Shown here: positions 44,918 through 53,081 of the stretch, in pieces | Numbering within the stretch: the stretch's first letter is position 1 | Layout of the letters: every line of letters starts with the position of its first letter | From: SMWN01 sp965221455 | GTDB taxonomy: Bacteria; Pseudomonadota; Gammaproteobacteria; Eutrophobiales; Eutrophobiaceae | Length of the DNA: 64,000 nt | NCBI GenBank assembly: GCA_965221455.1 | Contig: OZ244890.1 | Coordinates: forward strand, 930,001 to 994,000 | Reading direction: 5' to 3' | Notes under the pieces: generated by a model | The model's input: the letters and a program-made list of their open reading frames with translations, nothing else | Databases searched by the model: none | Told to the model about the DNA's origin: nothing | Position numbers and translations under genes: made by a program

Positions 44918-46686
44918 ACAACTGCCACTTCCACACTATCATCCGCACTGTACACCTCCTGATGTCTACGTTTAATTTTCCACTGCACCCACAATCCTGT
45001 ACATAACACTGCAATAATTGGACAGACAGATGCCATTGATAAAACGCCGAAACTTTCAATAGATTCCATGGCATTTCCAAAACCCAAACCTATCGCTAAT
45101 ACCAACGGCACCGTAACAGGTCCCGTTGTCACTCCAGCACTATCCCAGGCAATATTGACATACTCTTCGGTTGAGAAATAAGTCAATACCAATCCAAAAA
45201 TATAACCTGGCAATAGCAAATAGACGATAGGGATATTGAATACCAGTTTTAATGCGCCTACGGCGATACCACAGGCAACACCAAAAGACACCGAGTAAAT
45301 CAACATGGATTTTTTAAATGCACCATTGGTAAGATTCTCAACTGTTGCTCCCAATGCGTTCAGTGCAGGTTCAGCCAGGGTAGCACCCAAACCTAAAAAC
45401 CAGGCGAACAGGACGACAATTGCAATGCCCAGTGTCAGTGAATAAAGCGGAGAACCATCAACAATTTCGATATCGGTAAAAGCCGCAGGGACCAGACCCC
45501 CGGATTGTCCTCCCAGTTTTGCCAAGCCATAACTCAAGCCGACATTAAAAATCACTATGCCGATGACACAAAATAAAATACCGTAAAGCGTCATGTTTTT
45601 ATTCTTTGTTTTTTCATTAAGTATGAAATACAAAATAAAAGTAAGAAACAACACTAAGGGCACAATCGCTCGCACTCCCAGTATCATCTCTTGCCATGGT
45701 GTCGATTCATACCAGGAAAGTTCTTTGACAAGCTCACCAGCCTGGTTGGCATTTGCAATAATTAAGTCAACGGGTGTCGTTGAAGCAACATAAATAGCTA
45801 ATAACATCACGCCAATAACCGGAAACAACGAAGCAAGAGTAACGATCCCAAATCCAGATAATGACGAGCGGCCTTTACCGGCGGAGGAAGCGATACCTAT
45901 GCCCAGAGCGAGGACTAAAGGAACAGTCACCGGTCCGGTAGTCACTGCTCCACAATCCCATGCAAGACCTAAAATTTTGTTCAATTCAGGATCTGACATG
46001 ATATGCAACGTGAGACATAACGTTGGAATCATTGTTAAATAAATAAAAGGCTTCATACTCCAGCCGTAAATGAACCGTAGCGTTCCTGCAATAGCGGCCA
46101 AGCCGACGCCCATGCCAACAATTAACACAAGAACTCCGGACCATTGATTGAGCAAAGCATACAAATACGGTGCTTTTTCAATATCGACAATCGAGCCAGC
46201 AGTTCTTAATGCACCAATCGCAGGCTCAGCAAAGGTCACACCCACTCCCAACAAAAAAGCGACTGTGAGTACAATAGATAAAGATGATTTGGTGGGCAAG
46301 ATTGTGCCTATCATTTCACAAAAGGGCATCAAACCGACCTTTAAACCTTCCATGAATAACATTAGACCAATAATGACCGAGAACAGACCCGCCATTATCA
46401 CCCATGAATCCGTCAGATCTTGTCTTAAAATCAGGAGTTGGAATAAAACCAGATAGAGTGCTAAAGGCAGAACCGCCTTCATTTGATCATACAACCTGTC
46501 GCTAACATAAGGTTTAACCAACCTGTATATATCGATCTTTCTTAAAGACAACTTTGTCTGGTGACAGGAAACATCAGAAACATTCTTATCCTGCTCTATT
46601 GCAGGCACCACATCATTATAGCTGATGGATTTCTGTCTAACGGTAATCTCGCGAATGTAAGATCCAAATCGTATTTGCTTACCCAC
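44914..46686 (-). CDS. Duplicated DUF1538 membrane protein, putative PII-regulated transporter
   Basis: A 590-residue polytopic protein with a cytosolic N-terminus of about 68 residues and then two homologous halves. Each half carries AEPA (residues 153-156 and 438-441, in TFAEPAIGAL and LAEPALNALG) and AWD...TTGPVTVPLVLA (242-260 and 513-531). The inverted or tandem pseudo-symmetry and the conserved acidic and Gly-Pro motifs within helices suggest a transporter or channel; the substrate is unknown. It is translationally coupled to two PII-like proteins. It may share a transcript with dgkA upstream (105 bases away). Confidence 0.88.
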   Translation of the reverse strand: MGKQIRFGSYIREITVRQKSISYNDVVPAIEQDKNVSDVSCHQTKLSLRKIDIYRLVKPYVSDRLYDQMKAVLPLALYLVLFQLLILRQDLTDSWVIMAGLFSVIIGLMLFMEGLKVGLMPFCEMIGTILPTKSSLSIVLTVAFLLGVGVTFAEPAIGALRTAGSIVDIEKAPYLYALLNQWSGVLVLIVGMGVGLAAIAGTLRFIYGWSMKPFIYLTMIPTLCLTLHIMSDPELNKILGLAWDCGAVTTGPVTVPLVLALGIGIASSAGKGRSSLSGFGIVTLASLFPVIGVMLLAIYVASTTPVDLIIANANQAGELVKELSWYESTPWQEMILGVRAIVPLVLFLTFILYFILNEKTKNKNMTLYGILFCVIGIVIFNVGLSYGLAKLGGQSGGLVPAAFTDIEIVDGSPLYSLTLGIAIVVLFAWFLGLGATLAEPALNALGATVENLTNGAFKKSMLIYSVSFGVACGIAVGALKLVFNIPIVYLLLPGYIFGLVLTYFSTEEYVNIAWDSAGVTTGPVTVPLVLAIGLGFGNAMESIESFGVLSMASVCPIIAVLCTGLWVQWKIKRRHQEVYSADDSVEVAVV

Positions 46687-46791
46687 TATATCTCGTGTCC
46701 TTTAATGATATTATCGCACCTGGTGAAAATAAAATAACCGGCTGCGTAATATTTTTATATTGCGCCCCACTAAAATAATTACATTGAAGCC

Positions 46792-47151
46792 CTAATATAA
46801 GATACATACCCAGACCAGCAGTAGATTAATCAGCACAATCAATACCGCCGCTGAACCGATATCTTTTGCTCGCCCTGACAGCTCATGATGCTCTCCTCCA
46901 AAACGATCCACGACCGCTTCAATTCCCGAATTAACCAGTTCCACTATTAACACCAATAAAACCGCACTCAAAAGTAATGCCTTTTCAATACCTGTTTGCC
47001 CAAGATAGAATGCCAGGGGAATCAGGAGTAGCGAAAGATAAATTTCTTGTCGAAATGCCGCCTCATTTTTGAAGGCGGCTCTCAAACCCCGAACCGAAAA
47101 CCCAAAGGCTTTGTACAACCGCTTAATACCTGTTGTTCCCCGTGAAGACAT
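46792..47151 (-). CDS. dgkA: Diacylglycerol kinase
   Basis: Small trimeric inner-membrane kinase that recycles diacylglycerol to phosphatidic acid. ATG 47151 gives 119 residues, the normal length; the frame is open to 47238 but the extension is not family-like. The active-site motif is ELVNSGIEAVVDR, followed by HELSGRAKDIGSAAV, with three helices. Same strand as the DUF1538 operon downstream. Confidence 0.93.
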   Translation of the reverse strand: MSSRGTTGIKRLYKAFGFSVRGLRAAFKNEAAFRQEIYLSLLLIPLAFYLGQTGIEKALLLSAVLLVLIVELVNSGIEAVVDRFGGEHHELSGRAKDIGSAAVLIVLINLLLVWVCILY

Positions 47152-47407
47152 TATAATTTGAACATATCTTTTTTCTTTTGCACCTGGACTACATCTAGCA
47201 TAATGCATCGTTTGGAAAGAACACCAAGTTTGCCACAAACTTTAACGATAGACATCCCGGACTTCATTGTTCTAATTCTCGTTTAATGTTGCTAATATGA
47301 ACAGAAAGTGGTTAAACGCCGTTAATTTTATAACCTGTGACGTTAATGAATAGCATTTAGTGTTTTGATCACTATCGGCACATGCCTGTGTTAATGAGGG
47401 AAAAGCA

Positions 47408-47980
47408 ATGGATATCACAAGCTTTATAGTAGTGGGAGTGTTGGCTGTGGTAATATTGTACGGCATTGTCGTCTATAACAATCTGGTTGCGCTTAAACAC
47501 AACGTATCCAAGGCATGGTCAAACATAGATGTCTTACTCAAGCAAAGACATGAAGAACTTCCCAAGCTGATAGAGACATGTAAACAATACATGAGCTATG
47601 AACAGGAAACGCTGGAAAGAATCACGCAAGCACGATCAGATGTATCTTCTGCCAGAGAGAAGGGCGACATCGCAGCTTTAGGTCCCGCCGAAACTCAACT
47701 TCGTATGGGACTGGGTAGTCTTTTTGCGCTGGCCGAAGCCTATCCGGATCTCAAGGCAAACGAGAGCTTCCAACAATTACAAGCAAGAATCTCCGGACTT
47801 GAAAATGCGATTGCAGACAGACGCGAATTTTATAATGAGAGCGTGAACAGTAACAATGTCCGTATTGAGCAATTTCCGGATGTCATTATTGCCAGAAATT
47901 TTGGTTTTAGTGCTAAAGATTTACTTGAGTTTGGTGAAGAAGAGACCAAAGACGTCGATATGAAACAATTATTTAGCTAA
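47408..47980 (+). CDS. lemA: LemA family protein
   Basis: The 190-residue protein has an N-terminal membrane helix (residues 5-25) followed by YNNLVALKHNVSKAWSNIDVLLKQRHEELPKL-type sequence diagnostic of LemA, and an all-helical body. Molecular role is not firmly known; LemA genes commonly sit with a membrane protein of the GIDE type and an M48 protease. Here the GIDE gene follows by five bases. An AGGGAA ribosome site precedes the ATG. Confidence 0.94.
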   Translation: MDITSFIVVGVLAVVILYGIVVYNNLVALKHNVSKAWSNIDVLLKQRHEELPKLIETCKQYMSYEQETLERITQARSDVSSAREKGDIAALGPAETQLRMGLGSLFALAEAYPDLKANESFQQLQARISGLENAIADRREFYNESVNSNNVRIEQFPDVIIARNFGFSAKDLLEFGEEETKDVDMKQLFS

Positions 47981-47985
47981 ATCGC

Positions 47986-48930
47986 ATGACCCCACCTGCA
48001 TCTCACTGGATAATGCAAGAATCCGCTGGAGATTTCTGGACATTCGCTATCCTTTCGGTTGTCGCGGCAGCCAGTGGTTTTATCGGTGCCCTGTATTTCT
48101 TTCTCAGAAAACGCACTATTGAGGATACTCCCACCTCAAAAATATCTTCTGCGGCGCAAGGTTATGTAGAACTGTCCGGTCGCGGACAACTGATGGAAGG
48201 CTCAGTTATTTCTGCACCGTTAACCGGTACAAGCTGCACCTGGTATAGCTACACCATTGAAGCAAAGAGCAGGCATTGGTCTGCTATAGAAAAAGGTAGT
48301 AGCGAGAATTTGTTCCTGTTAGTTGATGCAAGTGGAGAGGCCGTCATTGACCCCGAAAATGCCAGTGTGACGCCAAGTGTTACCGACGTGTGGTATGGAT
48401 ATAGTCGCCATCCAAAACGACGCAGCAGCGGAATAAAAAGAAAGAACGGATTATTTTCCCCCATAACGTCACTCTTTGGGATCGGCCACTACCGATATAT
48501 CGAAAAACGCATGTATCCAGGCGATCCACTGTATGCACTCGGACTTTTTAATACCGTGGGTGGTGCAGGTGAAGCGTATGATATTAACGCCGATGTGGCG
48601 AATTTACTCAGGGAATGGAAGGCAAATAGTCAAGAACTTCTGGCTCGCTTTGATGAAAACAAAGATGGAAAGATCGATATGGAAGAATGGCAAAAAGTCA
48701 GAGCTGCTGCACTCAAACAAGTACAAAGTCAGCACTCAGAGCAAAAAACCGCCGCGCCTGTACACCTGCTCGGTAAAACTTGCGATCTTAGACGACCCTA
48801 CTTACTCTCTGCGCTACCCGAATATAATCTGGCAAAGCGTTATAGATGGTACTCTACGGCTCTGCTCGCAACATTTTTTATTGCCGGGGCATGCGCTACA
48901 TGGATGATCAGCATAAGACTATCAATGTAA
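47986..48930 (+). CDS. GIDE-domain membrane protein with an EF-hand loop
   Basis: The 314-residue protein has an N-terminal membrane helix (about 18-40), a GIDE-like domain (about 60-200) with GYVELSGRGQ, CTWYSYTIE and YIEKRMYPGDPLYALG, and a C-terminal helix (about 290-310). Between them is a canonical 12-residue EF-hand loop, residues 223-234, with ligands D223, N225, D227, D231 and E234. GIDE domains are found in mitochondrial and bacterial membrane proteins; only the eukaryotic ones with a RING are ubiquitin ligases. A calcium-sensing role is inferred. It follows lemA by five bases. Confidence 0.85.
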   Translation: MTPPASHWIMQESAGDFWTFAILSVVAAASGFIGALYFFLRKRTIEDTPTSKISSAAQGYVELSGRGQLMEGSVISAPLTGTSCTWYSYTIEAKSRHWSAIEKGSSENLFLLVDASGEAVIDPENASVTPSVTDVWYGYSRHPKRRSSGIKRKNGLFSPITSLFGIGHYRYIEKRMYPGDPLYALGLFNTVGGAGEAYDINADVANLLREWKANSQELLARFDENKDGKIDMEEWQKVRAAALKQVQSQHSEQKTAAPVHLLGKTCDLRRPYLLSALPEYNLAKRYRWYSTALLATFFIAGACATWMISIRLSM

Positions 48931-49012
48931 CAATTTTTTCGCTTATGCATTGTGATTCGTTACAATCCCGCATTATGACATCGTCCATCAAATTATATCT
49001 TTGTTCAATTTA

Positions 49013-51052
49013 ATGACTAATCCGCTGCTTCAGACAGACGGTTTACCTCCTTTTGCCGCTATCGCACCTGCGGATATCGAGCCAGCGATTGATCAAATTT
49101 TGCAAACCAATCGTGCAGAGATCCAAACCCTGTTACAAAACAATAAGCGTATCAGCTGGGAGAATGTACTCCAGCCCCTGGAGGAAATCGATGATCGGCT
49201 GAATCGCGCCTGGTCACCAGCCAGTCACCTGCATTCAGTTGCCGATGATGATGAATTGCGTCTGGTCTACAACACCTGCTTGCCAAAGTTATCAGACTAT
49301 GCAACGGAAATGGGTCAGAACAAAGATTTATATCTCGCGTACAAAACAGTCGCCGAGAGTGACGAATACACTTATCTTAACGATACTCAGAAGAAAATAA
49401 TAAGCAACGCCCTTCGAGAGTTCAAACTTTCAGGCGTGGAATTAGATGACGATAAACAGCAGGAATATAGAAAAATAAAACAGGAATTATCGCTTTTGCA
49501 AACCAAATTTGAAGAAAACTTGCTGGATGCGACACATGCGTGGACAAAACATATAACGGATAAAGATGATTTGAACGGGCTACCGGATTCTGCTCTGGCA
49601 TTGGCAGCACAAAAAGCCTCCTCTGAAAATAAGCAAGGCTGGATATTCACTCTCGACTTTCCTTACTACATACCAATCATGCAATATGCAGACAATGCCG
49701 CATTACGTGAAGAGATGTACACCGCCTACGTCACTCGCGCTTCGGATCAAGGTCCTCATGCAGGTCGATGGGATAACTCAGACATAATGAATCGGATTCT
49801 TGCATTACGTCATCGACAATCGGAATTACTCGGTTACAAAAGTTATGCCCATTATTCTCTCGCCAGAAAAATGGTCAAAAACACCGGTGAAGTAATCGAT
49901 TTCCTCAATGATCTAGGCTCGCGTTGCAGAGACATGGCAAAACAAGAATTGCGCGAGTTACAGGCATTTGCCAAAACAGCATTCGACGTGACCTCACTGC
50001 AAGCATGGGATATGGCTTATTATACGGAAAAACTCAGGCACCATAAATATGCACTTTCGCAGGAAGAGTTGAAACCTTACTTTCCAGTTCCTCAAGTCAT
50101 TGAAGGGTTGTTTGCCATTGTTAAACATCTCTATGGTATTGAGGTGCAAGCAAGACAAGATGTTGCAGTCTGGCATAATGATGTTCGCTTTTTTGATATC
50201 GTTGACAAGACAAGGGAGTTACGTGGGGGATTTTATCTGGATCTATATGCTCGATCAGGCAAACGCGGTGGTGCCTGGATGGATGAATGTATTACTCGCA
50301 AAAAATCTGCATCGGCCACCCGGAACCCTGTCGCCTACATCACCTGTAATTTTTCTCCGCCTGTAGGCGAAGAACCTGCACTACTTACACATGATGAAGT
50401 CATTACACTATTCCACGAATTCGGTCATGGCTTGCATCACATGTTGACGCTGATCGACTATCCCAGTGTATCCGGTATTAACGGTGTCCCCTGGGATGCA
50501 GTTGAACTGCCAAGCCAGTTTATGGAAAACTGGTGCTGGCAACGTAAAGCACTTGATCTTGTCGGCCGACATTACCAATCAGGTGAACTGATTAATGATA
50601 CCCTTTTTGAAAAAATGATCGCCGCTAAAAACTTTCAGACCGGAATGCAAATGCTGCGGCAATTGGAATTTTCCCTGTTCGATTTCCGACTACATCTGGA
50701 GCACGATAGTGCAACAGCCATTGACATACAATCGCTACTGGACAGCGTGCGGCAACAAGTCGCTGTGGTGTTTCCACCCGAATTCAACCGGTTTCAACAT
50801 GGTTTTTCCCATATATTCGCCGGGGGCTATGCAGCGGGGTATTATAGTTACAAATGGGCTGAAGTATTATCAGCAGATGCATTTTCAAAATTTGAGGAAA
50901 ATGGGATTTTCAATAAAGAGACCGGAAATGAATTTTTGCATAACATTCTGGAACAAGGAGGTGTGAAGGAGCCCATGGAAATGTTTATCAACTTTAGAGG
51001 ACGTCAGCCAAGTATTGATGCTTTGTTAAAACATTCAGGTATTGCGACATAA
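49013..51052 (+). CDS. prlC: Oligopeptidase A
   Basis: Cytosolic M3-family zinc peptidase that degrades signal peptides and other oligopeptides. ATG 49013 (MTNPLLQTDGLPPF) is preferred over TTG 49001, giving 679 residues. The zinc motif is FHEFGHGLHH (about residues 468-477) with the downstream Glu in PSQFMENW. Following gene is an SH3 protein. Typical family length. Confidence 0.97.
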   Translation: MTNPLLQTDGLPPFAAIAPADIEPAIDQILQTNRAEIQTLLQNNKRISWENVLQPLEEIDDRLNRAWSPASHLHSVADDDELRLVYNTCLPKLSDYATEMGQNKDLYLAYKTVAESDEYTYLNDTQKKIISNALREFKLSGVELDDDKQQEYRKIKQELSLLQTKFEENLLDATHAWTKHITDKDDLNGLPDSALALAAQKASSENKQGWIFTLDFPYYIPIMQYADNAALREEMYTAYVTRASDQGPHAGRWDNSDIMNRILALRHRQSELLGYKSYAHYSLARKMVKNTGEVIDFLNDLGSRCRDMAKQELRELQAFAKTAFDVTSLQAWDMAYYTEKLRHHKYALSQEELKPYFPVPQVIEGLFAIVKHLYGIEVQARQDVAVWHNDVRFFDIVDKTRELRGGFYLDLYARSGKRGGAWMDECITRKKSASATRNPVAYITCNFSPPVGEEPALLTHDEVITLFHEFGHGLHHMLTLIDYPSVSGINGVPWDAVELPSQFMENWCWQRKALDLVGRHYQSGELINDTLFEKMIAAKNFQTGMQMLRQLEFSLFDFRLHLEHDSATAIDIQSLLDSVRQQVAVVFPPEFNRFQHGFSHIFAGGYAAGYYSYKWAEVLSADAFSKFEENGIFNKETGNEFLHNILEQGGVKEPMEMFINFRGRQPSIDALLKHSGIAT

Positions 51053-51082
51053 CCAGTCGAAGTATCGTGCTTAGGATTAAAT

Positions 51083-51781
51083 ATGATGCTCCATACTTCG
51101 GTTTCTATTGTAAACACAGTCTGTAGAGATGCAGTCTGCAGAATCCTTGTATTCCTGTTTCTCCTTGCTGCCTTTTTTCCGGTCCTGCTGCGGGCCGAAA
51201 CGGTCTATATCACCGATGACCTGCTGGTCGGGCTACATGAAGAAAAATCCATTGATAGCGCGATTCTGAAAGTTCTCCCCACAGGCACCGCACTGGAAGT
51301 TATCAGGCGAGATGGCAAATCTGTGAACGTTCGGGACATAACGGGTGTTCGCGGATGGATTAGTAACCGTTACCTGATAAGCAATGTTCCTGATGCGAAG
51401 GGGAACATGGATTCAAGTACTGCACAGAAGAGAATCAGGGCATTGGAAACTGAAAACGGAAGCCTTAAGCAGCAAATAAATTCTGACAAATTAAAATCAG
51501 GTGCACTACAGGCCAATCTTGCAGAGTTAAAAAACCAAATCAGCCGAAACGGTAGCAACCAACAATTCACCGACAGAATAAAACTATTGACGGGAAAGAA
51601 TGCCCAACTTGAAGACGTTATCATGCAGTTACAGCCAGGCGGCAAAATAACAGAATCCGCGACAGGCAACATATACTATCTGTTTATAACATCAGGGATT
51701 GCACTTCTCATTGGTCTGCTTGTTGGAATCATAATAATGATTTTACGAAATAAACGTCGCCTTGGTGGTTTAAAACTCTAG
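51083..51781 (+). CDS. SH3-domain protein with C-terminal membrane anchor
   Basis: The 232-residue product has a signal peptide (cleavage near LLRA-ETVY, about residue 38), a bacterial SH3 domain (about 39-100) with YITDDLLVGLHEEKS and GWISNRYL, a coiled coil (about 110-180), and a C-terminal helix followed by basic residues (LRNKRRLGG). This matches the YgiM/TIGR04211 family of periplasmic, inner-membrane-anchored proteins of unclear function, with ligand probably peptidoglycan or a protein. Confidence 0.88.
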   Translation: MMLHTSVSIVNTVCRDAVCRILVFLFLLAAFFPVLLRAETVYITDDLLVGLHEEKSIDSAILKVLPTGTALEVIRRDGKSVNVRDITGVRGWISNRYLISNVPDAKGNMDSSTAQKRIRALETENGSLKQQINSDKLKSGALQANLAELKNQISRNGSNQQFTDRIKLLTGKNAQLEDVIMQLQPGGKITESATGNIYYLFITSGIALLIGLLVGIIIMILRNKRRLGGLKL

Positions 51782-51827
51782 GTTTCCAGGCATTGCAATT
51801 ATTAATCAGTATTGACATGTACACCAC

Positions 51828-52616
51828 ATGCTCCGAATAGCTACCTGGAATGTAAATTCCCTGCGCGTGAGATTACCCCACGTATTGCAATGGCTTGAGT
51901 CTGAACAGCCTGACATCCTTGCCCTGCAGGAAACAAAGCTGACTGACGAAAAATTCCCTGTGGAAGAAATTCGTGATGCTGGATATCACGTAAGTTTTAG
52001 TGGCCAAAAAAACTACAATGGGGTTGCAACCCTGAGCAAGACCGAAGCAACCAATATACTGACTGATTTCCCGGACTTCGATGATCCACAACGGCGTATT
52101 CTTTGCACCACCATTGATAATATAACAATACTCAATCTATATATTCCGAATGGCTCTGAAGTTGGCTCAGCAAAATACCATTACAAACTAAAATGGTTGA
52201 CCCACTTACAAAAATTTACCGAATTACTGGTCAACAAATATGAAAATGTCGTTTTGTTGGGAGATTTTAATATTGCACCGGAAGATCGCGACGTCCATGA
52301 CCCAATTACCTGGGAAGGTAAAGTACTTGTCAGTCCGTCCGAAAGAGAAGCGTTCCAATCACTCCTGGACAATAGTCTGGTCGATTGTTTCAGGATATTT
52401 CAGCAAGATAATGACAGTTTTTCCTGGTGGGATTACCGTGCGGGAGCTTATCTACGCAACCTTGGGGTACGTATTGACCATATATTGGCAACAGATACGC
52501 TTGCCGAGCTATGCACTGCGTGCCGCATCGATAAAATACCGAGAGACCTCGAAAGACCTTCCGATCACACGCCCGTAATTGCCGAGTTTGACACTTGGTC
52601 CAGTGTTCAAGATTAA
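51828..52616 (+). CDS. xthA: Exodeoxyribonuclease III
   Basis: AP endonuclease and 3'-5' exonuclease of base-excision repair. The 262-residue protein starts LRIATWNVNSLRVR and has LQETKLTDEKFP, the catalytic GDFNIAPEDRDVHDP, and the C-terminal RIDHIL and PSDHTPVIAEF motifs. All metal and catalytic residues (Asn, Glu, Asp, His) are present. Confidence 0.97.
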   Translation: MLRIATWNVNSLRVRLPHVLQWLESEQPDILALQETKLTDEKFPVEEIRDAGYHVSFSGQKNYNGVATLSKTEATNILTDFPDFDDPQRRILCTTIDNITILNLYIPNGSEVGSAKYHYKLKWLTHLQKFTELLVNKYENVVLLGDFNIAPEDRDVHDPITWEGKVLVSPSEREAFQSLLDNSLVDCFRIFQQDNDSFSWWDYRAGAYLRNLGVRIDHILATDTLAELCTACRIDKIPRDLERPSDHTPVIAEFDTWSSVQD

Positions 52617-52773
52617 CCAGCGACTACGCAACATCAAAATCTCTTGCCTGAGTTCACTGTTTTTAATAAACTGCCTCACCTTGGCTTTTGCATACCTGCC
52701 TGTACTACTAAACATGCAAATAGAACGAATTCGGACAACCTAACGAAAAATCACCTGAAAAAATCAAGCCGTC

Positions 52774-52974
52774 ATGAAACCCGATATACACCCTGCGTAC
52801 GAAGAAATTGATGTCAAATGTAGCTGTGGTAATACCTTCAAAACCAGGTCTACTCTGAAAAATGAGCTACATATTGATGTCTGCTCACAATGCCATCCCT
52901 TTTATACAGGTAAGCAAAAGATGCTCGATACTGCCGGACGTGTTGATAAATTCAACAAAAAATACGGCATGTAA
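52774..52974 (+). CDS. rpmE: 50S ribosomal protein L31 (zinc-binding type)
   Basis: 66 residues, with MKPDIHPAYEEI at the start and the zinc ligands in CSCGN (residues 16 and 18) and CSQCHPFYTGKQ (37 and 40). This is the cysteine-containing form rather than the zinc-free paralogue YkgM. Stand-alone gene between xthA and the restriction locus. Confidence 0.97.
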   Translation: MKPDIHPAYEEIDVKCSCGNTFKTRSTLKNELHIDVCSQCHPFYTGKQKMLDTAGRVDKFNKKYGM

Positions 52975-53081
52975 CCCCCATCTGCGAGCCTTGTTTGCAT
53001 AGTCCGTAATGTTCACGGGCGACGGTGTTTAACGCTGACGCTTTTGTTAAGCCACCGCAAAACATCCTGACAATTCAGCCT

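Noticed and set aside
44177..46686. Ordinary glnK-amtB operon
   Set aside because: The membrane protein has no ammonium-transporter motifs and carries two DUF1538 repeats instead.
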